NCBI GenBank assembly: GCA_021776295.1
Contig: JAJFGE010000108.1
Location: 1-46,496, forward strand
Direction: 5' to 3'
Length of the DNA: 46,496 nt
DNA from: Hyphococcus sp.
Lineage (GTDB): Bacteria; Pseudomonadota; Alphaproteobacteria; Caulobacterales; Parvularculaceae
A program made the translations under genes and the position numbers. Below, in pieces: positions 25,868 to 34,282 of this stretch. Under the pieces are notes generated by a model that saw only the letters and a list, made by a program, of their open reading frames with translations, was not told where the DNA came from and did not search any database. Each line of letters starts with the position of its first letter. Within the stretch, counting starts at the first letter, position 1.

Positions 25868-26974
25868 TTAAGGCAAAATACCCTCATTGCCTGCCGCAAA
25901 GCGTTCAAGGTCTGAAATTCGAGCGCGCAGGGCTGTCAGCGCCTCGTCCTGGCATCTGAGATGGTCCAAAATCGCGAACCGGATATAGGCCAACGCAATC
26001 AGCCCGCCGGCAACCATCACGGCCGCCGCACCAGCAGCCGCCAACACCGTCGATGACGGCGTGGCGATACTCGCCCAGACGGCAAAGCCGATGGCGGCCG
26101 CCACAGCCAGGCCGATTACCTTGCCAGCATAGGCGCGCACAAATGACCGCAACCGGTGATGCGCTGTTTGCGGCGGCGCAATAGTTTCCTCGCGCCGTTC
26201 CACAAGCGGCTCGCCGGCGCTTTCTGGCCGGTCGCCTCCGGCTAAAAATACCTCAAGGTTGATAAATGGAAAGCACTGAACTGCAGATGCTTTATTGGCG
26301 TTAAAAACCCGCACGCCGGCGCCCGCCATATGCGCGCCCGCCCGTCGCCATGCATTGACATGCAAATCCGGGCGCGGATTTGGCAAGTTGTAGCGATCAC
26401 CCGGCGCTTGATAGCCAGGAAAGAAATAATTCGGATTATCGCGGTCTTCAACAATTTCAAGCTCAATCCCATCGCGGCGCTCCGCGCCGGCAACCATCTC
26501 TTTGTACTGAACGTCTACCCCAAGCATGACAATTGTTTTATACCCCATACTCGCCGCCCACAGTGCTGAATGGCTGCCAGTTGTCGGCGATGGCGGCGAC
26601 AGGAGGGGCTCGCGCTTGCTCAGAACGTCAAAATTAACAACCCGCGGAGTGTGAGCCGCAGCGCCCAACGTCTCAATCAGATTGTTGCGCAGGAGAAAAC
26701 GCTCAATGCGCCCCTCTCCAATCAGTTCGGCGATGGCGTCTTTGTGAGACAGGCCAACAACGAGATCGAGGCAGGCGTAATAGCGCGGACGCCAATCGAT
26801 TTCCCGCCAGAAACGATAGGCTGCGTTGAGGCCCACGGTGGCGTAGCTCGATAAGGAGGGCAAAGACACGCCGGCGAGCGAAGGCCCGTTGCCAAGAATG
26901 AAGGCGGTTTCGTTATCGACGCGAACGAGCGGTTTATCGGGGTTGGCAGCATCCATAAAAAAGATGTATTTCAC
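25868..26974 (-). CDS. membrane-anchored GNGPSL glycosyltransferase-like protein (GT42/DUF115-like)
   Basis: A 368-residue protein with an N-terminal GT-like domain and a C-terminal membrane anchor. GNGPSL occurs at 28-33, and a second block TTGSHSALWAASMGYK followed by MLGVDVQY at 131-157 matches the pattern TSGxxxxxxAxxxGYKxIYLxGIDFY of CST-I-type sialyltransferases (GT42). DUF115 (Maf-type) proteins also carry GxGPSL. His205 is a candidate catalytic residue by position. Two membrane helices span about 284-303 and 308-330, then a short coiled coil. The start is GTG at 26974; an ATG at 26956 is an alternative. A CMP-sugar cytidylyltransferase is in the same operon, which supports transfer of a CMP-activated acid. 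Confidence 0.75.
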   Translation of the reverse strand: MKYIFFMDAANPDKPLVRVDNETAFILGNGPSLAGVSLPSLSSYATVGLNAAYRFWREIDWRPRYYACLDLVVGLSHKDAIAELIGEGRIERFLLRNNLIETLGAAAHTPRVVNFDVLSKREPLLSPPSPTTGSHSALWAASMGYKTIVMLGVDVQYKEMVAGAERRDGIELEIVEDRDNPNYFFPGYQAPGDRYNLPNPRPDLHVNAWRRAGAHMAGAGVRVFNANKASAVQCFPFINLEVFLAGGDRPESAGEPLVERREETIAPPQTAHHRLRSFVRAYAGKVIGLAVAAAIGFAVWASIATPSSTVLAAAGAAAVMVAGGLIALAYIRFAILDHLRCQDEALTALRARISDLERFAAGNEGILP

Positions 26975-27027
26975 CTGTTGCTGCTTGAATCTAGTGCCCC
27001 GCCGCCCGAAGATAAAGAGATCCTACC

Positions 27028-29088
27028 TTGACTGATCCTCGCTTGCTCCTGCTCGATTTCACACAGATCACAGGGCCGGCGGCGACAAGCACTTTAAAGG
27101 CGGCCTATTTCAACGACTGGCGGGAAGGCGCCCTACTCCATGTCATGGATATCGCGCATGGTCGGCTGGGGGCTGCTGCGGGCTGTGATGCGCCGCAGGC
27201 AATTTCATCAAATGATTATGATGCGCAACGCCTGGTGGCGGCGTTTAAGCCGCAGGTCGTCTTATATCGCCCGGTCGCCGACTCTCCTGCGCTTCATCAA
27301 TTCGCGCTGACGGCGATTGACGCCGCGCTCCCGCGCGGCGCCGGGCTCGCGCTTTGGATGATGGATGATTGGCCGGCGCGTATTAAATCAGCCAATCTCG
27401 TACAGTTTCAGGCGCTGGATAAAAACCTGCGAGAATTATTCTCAAAATCAACGCTGAATTTCGCGATATCCGACGGAATGGCCGAGGCGTTCGGCAGACG
27501 GTATGGCGTAAAATTTGAAGTCGCCCACAATGGCGTTGACCCAAGCGCATGGCCGCTGCGCTCAAAAAACCCGCCAAGCGATATCGTCGTCAAATATGCG
27601 GGATCTTTAGCGCCTGACACAACGCAAGACAGCGTCGCCGATGTCGCCAAAGCGATCTCTCGTCTGGCGCAAAAAGGCTTACGGGTCCGTCTTGAAGGGC
27701 GCACGCAAAGCACCTGGATGGAAACGGCCGGCAGGGCTCTGAGCGCGCTTGAAGCTGTTACGTTCGATGCATCGGATCTTGATGAGGGCGCCTATCGGCA
27801 ATGGCTGGCGGAGGCCGACATTCTTCTCGTCGCCTATAATTTCGATGCGGCGACACGCACCTATCTGAAATATTCTTTCGCCAACAAACTGCCGGAAACC
27901 ATGGCGGCCGGCGCTGCGATCCTCGCCTATGGCCCCGGCGACCTTGAAACGCTCAACTATCTTCGTCGAAGCCAAACCGCGCTTATGGTCACAAGTCAAC
28001 GCCCACAAGAACTTGAGGCCGCCATCGCCACGCTCGTCAAAGACCAAACCAAACGGGCAGCTCTTGCGGCGGCGGCCCGCGACCACGCCTTCACCCATTT
28101 CAACCTGAAACACATGAAAGCCCGATTTCGCAAATCTCTTTCTAGCGTCGCGGCGGCGCCTCTTGGCGACTTCGAGGCGGCGCAAACCGATAAAGTCCAA
28201 CTGGATGAATGCCGCTTTGTGTTCGAGATTTTAAATGCAAGCGCGCATTATGGCGTCATGGTCGATGTCGGCGCCCATGTCGGCGGCTCGCTCATGCCTT
28301 ACGCGCGAGCGGGATGGCGTGTTTTCGCTTTTGAGCCGGATGATAAAAACCGCACGGCGCTCCTCGCCGCTGCTGACGCGATGGAAAATATTACCGTCGA
28401 CAATCGCGCAGTCGGCGCCGAAGCAGCGACTGGGCTTGCATTTTACCGCTCAGAAATCAGCACCGGGATCAGCGGCCTCACCCCATTCCACGACAGCCAC
28501 CAGAAGGCGGGAAGCGTCGATGTAACCACGCTCAACGCGCTGATTGGAAGGCAAAAGCTCAATGCAATCGACTTTCTCAAAATTGACGTCGAGGGCCATG
28601 AAATGGCGGTGCTCGACGGCATCGATTTCATTCAATTAAAGCCGCGCGCGATAGTCGCCGAATTTGAGGACGCCAAGACGCTTTCTCACGGCTATACGGT
28701 CAAAGATCTGGCGGAGCGATTTGTCAATGCAGGCTACACGGTTTTCGTCAGCGAGTGGCGTCCAATTGAGGCCTATGGCCGCAAACATGCATGGCGGTGC
28801 CTGCGCCCATATCCTTGCGACATTGATGAGGGCGCCTGGGGCAATCTCGTCGCTCTCCTTGAGGCGCCATCTGCAGGCGCGGTTGCTGCTGCGTTGGATG
28901 CGGCCTTGTCCGGCGGGCCGGCCGGCGAGGGCGCGATGGACGCAATCGGAGGCATTGCTCGATCGAGTGTCACTTCGTCGTTATATCGCCGGGTCGCCGT
29001 CGCGATAAATGAACGCGCGCCCAGCTTGGCCGCAGCCCTGCGCCCGATCGCAAGGGCGCTTCGTTCAATGCTTCAAAAACGCCGATAA
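27028..29088 (+). CDS. glycosyltransferase-FkbM methyltransferase fusion protein
   Basis: A 686-residue two-domain protein. Residues about 1-370 look like a GT-B glycosyltransferase (CgeB/GT4-like, with VAHNGVDPSAWP, YAGSLAPDT and the late SFANKLPETMAAGAAILAYG). Residues about 405-580 form an FkbM methyltransferase with MVDVGAHVGGSL from 411 and FLKIDVEGHE near 516. About 100 mostly Ala-rich residues end the protein. The start is TTG at 27028 after AAAGAGATC; no ATG occurs before codon 40. One polypeptide that adds a sugar and methylates it could cap a chain. It is divergent from the GNGPSL gene (53-base gap). Confidence 0.85.
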   Translation: MTDPRLLLLDFTQITGPAATSTLKAAYFNDWREGALLHVMDIAHGRLGAAAGCDAPQAISSNDYDAQRLVAAFKPQVVLYRPVADSPALHQFALTAIDAALPRGAGLALWMMDDWPARIKSANLVQFQALDKNLRELFSKSTLNFAISDGMAEAFGRRYGVKFEVAHNGVDPSAWPLRSKNPPSDIVVKYAGSLAPDTTQDSVADVAKAISRLAQKGLRVRLEGRTQSTWMETAGRALSALEAVTFDASDLDEGAYRQWLAEADILLVAYNFDAATRTYLKYSFANKLPETMAAGAAILAYGPGDLETLNYLRRSQTALMVTSQRPQELEAAIATLVKDQTKRAALAAAARDHAFTHFNLKHMKARFRKSLSSVAAAPLGDFEAAQTDKVQLDECRFVFEILNASAHYGVMVDVGAHVGGSLMPYARAGWRVFAFEPDDKNRTALLAAADAMENITVDNRAVGAEAATGLAFYRSEISTGISGLTPFHDSHQKAGSVDVTTLNALIGRQKLNAIDFLKIDVEGHEMAVLDGIDFIQLKPRAIVAEFEDAKTLSHGYTVKDLAERFVNAGYTVFVSEWRPIEAYGRKHAWRCLRPYPCDIDEGAWGNLVALLEAPSAGAVAAALDAALSGGPAGEGAMDAIGGIARSSVTSSLYRRVAVAINERAPSLAAALRPIARALRSMLQKRR

Positions 29089-29234
29089 AACCTTCAATAC
29101 ACTCCTTGAACGGAGTTTTGGCCGTATCCCAACAGGCCTCGCGAAGAGGCTGGAAAACTAGCCTAAAACTGGTATGCGTGTTAACACTTGCATCGTCTGA
29201 ATCCGGGATTTACCCAGCCGCGCGATCCAAACAG

Positions 29235-29266
29235 GAGCCGCCGATCAGGCCTTGCAATGGCGGCTC
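29235..29266. other. hairpin in the 268-base leader upstream of gmd
   Basis: The gap 29089-29356 holds no gene I can support. It contains a perfect 8-bp stem, GAGCCGCC (29235-29242) and GGCGGCTC (29259-29266), with a 16-base loop, 90 bases before the gmd start. A smaller GCCTC/GAGGC stem occurs around 29136-29150. Neither is followed by a T-run, so they are not terminators; a regulatory leader is possible. Confidence 0.4.
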
Positions 29267-29356
29267 AGCTCAAGGGTTGCATCACTTGAGAAAATCGGGT
29301 GTGTAAGACTTTCCCGTCGCCCTGTTTCGCCGTTGAGCACCAAGCAAAGGATTGAA

Positions 29357-30418
29357 ATGATGTCGAAAAAGATCGCCTTGATCACTGGGGTTACGGGTCA
29401 GGACGGCTCCTATCTGGCGCGGCTGTTACTGGAAAAGGATTATATTGTCCACGGCGTCAAGCGCCGCTCATCGTCGTTCAATACCGGGCGCGTGGACGAG
29501 ATATATAAAGATTTCCGCGATCCCCATACACGGTTTTTTCTGCATTACGGCGACCTGACCGATTCGACGAATTTGATCCGCCTGGTTCAGGAAACGCAAC
29601 CAACCGAAATCTATAATCTCGGCGCTCAGTCTCATGTTCAGGTCAGTTTCGAAACGCCTGAATACACTGCAAACTCTGATGCGATAGGCGCACTGCGCAT
29701 TCTCGAGGCGATCCGTATTCTCGGTATGGAAAAAAATGTCCGTTTCTATCAAGCATCAACGTCTGAACTTTACGGCCTGGTGCAACAAACGCCGCAATCA
29801 GAGACGACGCCGTTCTATCCGCGCAGTCCTTATGCCGCCGCCAAGCTTTACGCCTACTGGATTACGGTGAACTATCGTGAAGCCTACGGCATGCATGCCT
29901 CAAACGGCATTCTTTTCAATCACGAAAGTCCGGTCCGCGGAGAGACATTCGTGACCCGCAAAATAACTAGAGCCGTCGCCCGGATTGCGCGTAACATGCA
30001 GAGCGAGCTATTCCTCGGCAATCTCGACGCCAAGCGCGACTGGGGGCATGCGCGCGATTATGTCGAAGGAATGTGGCGCATCGTGCAGCATGATACGCCG
30101 GACGATTTCGTACTCGGGACTGGCGAGACCCATTCCGTGCGTGAATTTGTAGAGCGGTCATTCGCGCATATAGACGTGCCAATCGAATGGCGCGGCAAAG
30201 GCGTCGAGGAACAGGGCGTCAATGCAAAAACTGGCGATGTTCTCGTTCGCGTCGATCCGGTTTATTTCAGGCCAACCGAAGTCGACTTGCTGCTTGCAGA
30301 CCCGTCCAAGGCGCGTGACGTGTTGGGCTGGGAGCACAAGACGCCGTTTGAAGATCTGGTGAGCGAGATGGTTCAGGCCGATATGGCCGAAGTCGATGAA
30401 CTTCTTAAAAAGGCGTAA
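29357..30418 (+). CDS. gmd: GDP-mannose 4,6-dehydratase
   Basis: A 353-residue extended SDR that converts GDP-mannose to GDP-4-dehydro-6-deoxymannose. Motifs are [15 protein letters not shown] near the N-terminus, [33 protein letters not shown], the YxxxK pair in [12 protein letters not shown], and [13 protein letters not shown]. The ATG at 29357 follows AAAGGA at 29346-29351; the next ATG (29360) is nearly as good. The open frame upstream is unrelated to the family. fcl follows after 5 bases, so the two form the GDP-L-fucose operon. Confidence 0.97.
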   Translation: MMSKKIALITGVTGQDGSYLARLLLEKDYIVHGVKRRSSSFNTGRVDEIYKDFRDPHTRFFLHYGDLTDSTNLIRLVQETQPTEIYNLGAQSHVQVSFETPEYTANSDAIGALRILEAIRILGMEKNVRFYQASTSELYGLVQQTPQSETTPFYPRSPYAAAKLYAYWITVNYREAYGMHASNGILFNHESPVRGETFVTRKITRAVARIARNMQSELFLGNLDAKRDWGHARDYVEGMWRIVQHDTPDDFVLGTGETHSVREFVERSFAHIDVPIEWRGKGVEEQGVNAKTGDVLVRVDPVYFRPTEVDLLLADPSKARDVLGWEHKTPFEDLVSEMVQADMAEVDELLKKA

Positions 30419-30423
30419 CTGGA

Positions 30424-31389
30424 ATGGCGCCCGGACAGCCTCCCCTCATATACCCGCTTGCAGGCAAACGGGTCTGGGTCGCCGGTCATCGCGGCATGGT
30501 GGGCTCAGCGCTGGTGCGGCGTTTACAGGCGGAAAACTGCGCTGAAATTTTGACGCTGTCCCGTCGCGATCTCGACCTCACCCAACAGGCGTCGGTGATG
30601 GATTGGCTTGGCCAGGAAAAACCACAGGCGGTATTTCTCCCCGCCGCTAAAGTCGGCGGCATCTACGCAAACGATACTTATCCAGCTGAATTTCTCTACG
30701 AAAATTTGATGATCGCCGCCAATGTCATTCACGCATCCCATGCGGCCGGCGTTGAGAAGCTTTTGTTTCTCGGCTCATCTTGTATTTATCCGCGAGGTGC
30801 AGAGCAGCCGATGAGCGAAGAGGCTTTGCTAACTGGCCCGCTTGAACCCACCAATGAATGGTATGCGATTGCAAAGATTGCCGGCATCAAACTTTGCCAA
30901 GCTTACCGAAAACAATATGGCGCCGATTTCATCTCGGCAATGCCGACAAATCTTTATGGGCCGCATGACAATTACCATCCGGAAAACAGCCACGTTATTC
31001 CGGCGCTCTTACGCAAGGCGCGGCTCGCCAGCGAGACAGGTGAGAACGATCTGGAGATTTGGGGCTCGGGATTGCCCTTGCGGGAGTTCCTGTATGTCGA
31101 CGACTGCGCGGATGCGCTGGTTTTTTTGATGAAGCATTACTCCGGAAATGACTTCATCAATGTCGGCGCAGGCTCTGACGTAACCATCGCAGAACTCGCA
31201 GGGCAGGTTATGAAAACGGCAGGGTTGACCGGCGCGCTACGCAAAGACGCTTCAAAACCGGACGGTGCGCCGCGCAAGTTGATGTCGTCTCAACGCCTCC
31301 TCAACATGGGCTGGCGTCCGCAAACACCGCTGAAAGAGGGGCTGAGGCTGGCCTATGACTGGTATTTAGAGAACGTAACCGACGCCTAG
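30424..31389 (+). CDS. fcl: GDP-L-fucose synthase (epimerase/reductase)
   Basis: A 321-residue extended SDR that turns GDP-4-dehydro-6-deoxymannose into GDP-L-fucose with NADPH. Motifs are [24 protein letters not shown], the YxxxK pair in [11 protein letters not shown], and [19 protein letters not shown]. It begins 5 bases after gmd. Its TAG stop codon is also the first three bases of a TAGAGC repeat remnant. GDP-fucose would serve as donor for one of the glycosyltransferases in the window. Confidence 0.97.
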   Translation: MAPGQPPLIYPLAGKRVWVAGHRGMVGSALVRRLQAENCAEILTLSRRDLDLTQQASVMDWLGQEKPQAVFLPAAKVGGIYANDTYPAEFLYENLMIAANVIHASHAAGVEKLLFLGSSCIYPRGAEQPMSEEALLTGPLEPTNEWYAIAKIAGIKLCQAYRKQYGADFISAMPTNLYGPHDNYHPENSHVIPALLRKARLASETGENDLEIWGSGLPLREFLYVDDCADALVFLMKHYSGNDFINVGAGSDVTIAELAGQVMKTAGLTGALRKDASKPDGAPRKLMSSQRLLNMGWRPQTPLKEGLRLAYDWYLENVTDA

Positions 31390-31403
31390 AGCATCGGGCG
31401 AGC
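31387..31403. repeat. degenerate end of a TAGAGC repeat
   Basis: TAGAGCATCGGGCGAGC differs at only a few positions from the reverse complement of 34097-34113, the right end of the repeat copy at 34008-34113. The rest of the 74-base convergent gap shows no further match. It starts in the fcl stop codon. Confidence 0.5.
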
Positions 31404-31463
31404 GTTGCGTAAATCTGTTTGGAGTGCTGTTTCCTCAATGCCGGCCCACCTTATGCGCCAAAG

Positions 31464-32540
31464 TTACCGCAAAACGACATGCGACAAACAAACAGGTTTT
31501 GCGCTGTCATTCACTAGGATAAGCCGCGCTATTTCTCCCGCCTTGAGCGGTGTTGAAAGCTCTACTCTTGCAACGGCGCCATCAACAAAAACCTCGCCCT
31601 CGCGGCCTTCTATTTTAACAGCAATGCGCGTTGCGTCATAGGTGAAGATCGCCTCCACGCAGCGCCGCGGCTCATCATCATAGTGCAATAGCGGCAGACG
31701 CGCCATGACTGCGATCTCGCCATTACGTCCGAGGCCATTTATCGGCGCGCATGCCGGTGCGAGCCGCTGGCGAATCGGACGCGCCAGCCTATCCGGCATC
31801 ATATATTCAAACGCATGGTTTAAGCCAAAACCGATGCGGGTTTTGAGCCGCCTCACCAATGATGCAGAGGTATTTTGCCCGATGATACGCTCAAGCTCCT
31901 GGCGCCGGGACGCACCGAGACCGCCGGTTTTCGCCTCCCTGGTCCAAAGGACGCGGGACAAAACGTCATCGATAAAAGAAAATTCGACGCCCGCGCGCCA
32001 CAGCCGCACCCACAAATCCCAGTCCATTGTATAATGGAGAGCCGCATCAAGGCCGCCAATTGCCTCATAGGCGCCGCGCCGAAAAAAACACGAAGGCTGC
32101 GAAATAATGTCGCCGGCAAGCAGGCGGTTGTTCGGCGGCTCGACCGCCCAGTGATAACCGGTAAACCACCCGTCATCGTTGACAATACTACTATGGCCAT
32201 AAACGACGCCGGCGCACGGAGTTGCCTGAAAGCGCGCGCTGACTTGCGCTATGGCTTGCGGATAGAGCGCGTCATCTGCGTTCAGCCAGCCGAGGATGTC
32301 GCCGTCGAGGTTGCGCCAGCCTTCGATGATGGCGTCTGACTGGCCGGCGTCCGGGCCATGGCGGCGGTAGCTGAGGATGGCGTTAAATTCATCTGCTATG
32401 GCCGTCACCCGAGCGTCATCTGACGCATCAAGCAACGCAACTTGCGGGCACGGATCTTGACCGGCCAGGCTGTTCAAACAATCGCGCAAGAGCGGATGAT
32501 ACGTCCCAACCGGCACCGAGATGGCAAATTTGCAGTTCAT
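31464..32540 (-). CDS. glycosyltransferase family 2 with C-terminal extension
   Basis: A 358-residue GT-A glycosyltransferase. The N-terminal strand and helix read FAISVPVGTYHPLLRDCLNS, the donor-binding acidic cluster is GWLNADDALYP, and the acceptor region includes ISQPSCFFRRG and MDWDLWVRLWRAG. About 120 C-terminal residues form a probable beta-sandwich of unknown role. Donor and acceptor unknown. I chose the ATG at 32540 (MNCKFAISVPV); the earlier in-frame start at 32582 is GTG. It is convergent with fcl and divergent from the aminotransferase gene across a 238-base gap in which I see no gene. Confidence 0.88.
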   Translation of the reverse strand: MNCKFAISVPVGTYHPLLRDCLNSLAGQDPCPQVALLDASDDARVTAIADEFNAILSYRRHGPDAGQSDAIIEGWRNLDGDILGWLNADDALYPQAIAQVSARFQATPCAGVVYGHSSIVNDDGWFTGYHWAVEPPNNRLLAGDIISQPSCFFRRGAYEAIGGLDAALHYTMDWDLWVRLWRAGVEFSFIDDVLSRVLWTREAKTGGLGASRRQELERIIGQNTSASLVRRLKTRIGFGLNHAFEYMMPDRLARPIRQRLAPACAPINGLGRNGEIAVMARLPLLHYDDEPRRCVEAIFTYDATRIAVKIEGREGEVFVDGAVARVELSTPLKAGEIARLILVNDSAKPVCLSHVVLR

Positions 32541-32778
32541 AACCCAAGCGCTGAAGAATACCGAAAGACCGGTGCACAGCACGCTTCCGCCATGGAATCA
32601 ACGTTTCTGAACGCATAAGAAGCGCCAGACGCCGAGGATGTGCGGATTTTGCCCGATTCATGCCGTGATTGCACGCCATAGATTGGCGCCCAAAAAGCTT
32701 GACGCCGCGATATTTGCAACCGGAAAACACAACCGCTAAGCCTCAACCAGGCGCCGTCCGCATCAGAAAGTATCCGTC

Positions 32779-33939
32779 ATGAGTATCCCGTTCATCGACC
32801 TGCAGGCGCAGCGACGCCGGATTGCCGGCAAAATCGACCGCGCCATTCAAACCGTCCTTGACCATGGCGCTTTTGTTATGGGACCTGAAGTCGGCGAACT
32901 CGAACGTCGGCTCGCTGCATTTTCAGACGCAAAACATGCCGTCGCCTGCGCCAGTGGAACTGACGCCATTGCCCTGGCGCTGATGGCCTGGGAGGTGAAA
33001 CCCAATGACGCGGTTTTCTGTCCCAGCTTTACGTTCTGCGCAACCGGCGAGGTCATCCCGTGGTTTGGCGCATCGCCCGTCTTTGTCGATATCGAAGCCG
33101 ATACATACAATATCGACCCGGAAGACCTCGAACGGGCGATTGAGCAAACCCTTCGCGAGGGAAAACTGACGCCGAAAGTGATTATCGGCGTTTGTCTTTT
33201 TGGCCAGACCGCCAATTACCCAAGGCTTCGCGAGATTGCCGACAAATACGGCCTCAAATTACTGGCCGACAGCGCGCAAGGATTTGGCGCAACGATAAAA
33301 GGGCGCCATCCAAGCGATTTTGCCGACGCAGTGACCACCAGTTTCTTTCCAGCAAAACCACTCGGCTGTTATGGCGACGGCGGCGGCGTTCTCACCAATG
33401 ACAGCGCGCTTGCGGATATTCTCGATAGTCTGCATGTCCACGGCAAGGCAATCCCCGCCGACATGGAAGGGCGCACATTCGACCATGATGCGAAATACCT
33501 CAATATGCGCATCGGCATGAATTCGCGCCTCGATACAATTCAGGCGACAGTTCTGCTTGAAAAGCTGACAATTTTCGCTGACGAAATCGATACGCGCAAC
33601 AAAATTGCCGCGCGATACAGCGCGCTCCTGGCGCCGCATGTTTCCTCGACGCCATTTGTCAAAGATGGGTATGTCTCAATCTGGGCGCAATACACAATCG
33701 AGCATAACAACCGCGACGGCTTGCGCGACCATCTTGCCTCATCAGGTATTCCAACTGCGGTTTATTATCCGGCGCCGATGCATGTTAGTCCCGCCTATAA
33801 GGAATTTGCGCCGGCGCCGGGCGTGCTCAAAATCACTGAAGAAAAAGCCGGCGGCGTCATGTCACTGCCCATGCACCCCTATCTTGATGAAGAAACGCAA
33901 GACCGGATTGTCGACACTATCCGTGGGTATAATGGGTAG
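32779..33939 (+). CDS. DegT/DnrJ/EryC1-family sugar aminotransferase
   Basis: A 386-residue PLP-dependent aminotransferase that converts a nucleotide-linked keto sugar to an amino sugar. It starts PFIDLQAQ as usual; ACASGTDAIALALMA binds the PLP phosphate, LADSAQGFGA has the Asp that contacts the ring nitrogen, and the Schiff-base Lys is in SFFPAKPLGCYGDGG. The particular substrate cannot be told from sequence; no 4,6-dehydratase for UDP-sugars is adjacent. Its TAG stop codon is the first three bases of the repeat that follows. Confidence 0.94.
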   Translation: MSIPFIDLQAQRRRIAGKIDRAIQTVLDHGAFVMGPEVGELERRLAAFSDAKHAVACASGTDAIALALMAWEVKPNDAVFCPSFTFCATGEVIPWFGASPVFVDIEADTYNIDPEDLERAIEQTLREGKLTPKVIIGVCLFGQTANYPRLREIADKYGLKLLADSAQGFGATIKGRHPSDFADAVTTSFFPAKPLGCYGDGGGVLTNDSALADILDSLHVHGKAIPADMEGRTFDHDAKYLNMRIGMNSRLDTIQATVLLEKLTIFADEIDTRNKIAARYSALLAPHVSSTPFVKDGYVSIWAQYTIEHNNRDGLRDHLASSGIPTAVYYPAPMHVSPAYKEFAPAPGVLKITEEKAGGVMSLPMHPYLDEETQDRIVDTIRGYNG

Positions 33940-34162
33940 AGCGTGTTCACAAAAAGTGTAGGCGGTTTTTGGGTTCGAGTGAGGCGAGAGAGCGCCGAAC
34001 GCGACCACTAGAGCAAAATGCGATAAATCTGAATCGTGCATTTTGCTCTAGATTCTTTCGTGGTCGCATTGCGCGACGCGAAAACCGTTGCACACTTTTC
34101 GCTCGATGCTCTAAAGAATCCAGACTGCGTTCCCGATTCGACAAAAAGTGAACGCAGCCTAG
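33937..34162. repeat. twin-hairpin TAGAGC repeat, copy B, interrupted by a second copy
   Basis: Same ends and shared blocks as 9316-9420 (TAGAGCGTGTTCAC at the left, GTTCCCGATTCGA and GCAGCCTAG at the right), but 226 bases long because a different copy (34008-34113) sits inside. The right hairpin is CTGCGTTC (34125-34132) with GAACGCAG (34150-34157), and its loop holds GATTC. It has the opposite orientation to the inner copy. It fills most of the 343-base gap between the aminotransferase and GT2 genes, which has no coding sequence I can support. Confidence 0.82.
34008..34113. repeat. twin-hairpin repeat nested inside copy B
   Basis: Hairpin 1 has a 14-bp stem, CTAGAGCAAAATGC (34008-34021) and its complement (34038-34051), with GAATC in the loop. 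Hairpin 2 is GCGAAAA (34078-34084) with TTTTCGC (34096-34102) and loop CCGTTGCACAC. It ends in GCTCTA. Sequences on both sides continue the outer copy, so this looks like an insertion. Confidence 0.8.
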
Positions 34163-34261
34163 AGCAAATCCGAGTTAAATTGAATCATGGATTTGCTCTA
34201 GATTGTTTGTTTGCCGCATTTCTATCGGATAACCGCGTCACACTTATCCGGAAATGCTCTA
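34160..34261. repeat. twin-hairpin TAGAGC repeat, third copy
   Basis: Same plan as 34008-34113 with different stems. Hairpin 1 pairs 34159-34171 with 34189-34201 (13 bp, loop with GAATC). Hairpin 2 pairs GCATTTC (34216-34222) with GAAATGC (34251-34257) and CGGATAA (34226-34232) with TTATCCG (34244-34250), loop CCGCGTCACAC. It shares its left CTAG with the right end of copy B. Confidence 0.82.
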
Positions 34262-34282
34262 GAAGATAACGGCGCGCACGAT

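Noticed and set aside
34216-34257. Rho-independent terminator
   Set aside because: The stem is strong but no T-run follows on either strand; it belongs to the repeat family.
33937-34261. CRISPR array
   Set aside because: The repeats are about 100 bases long, palindromic and abutting or nested, without regular unique spacers; no cas genes are present.
33969-34269. short open frames across the repeat region
   Set aside because: They translate hairpin repeats, differ between copies and have no start sites; the DNA palindromes explain the sequence better.
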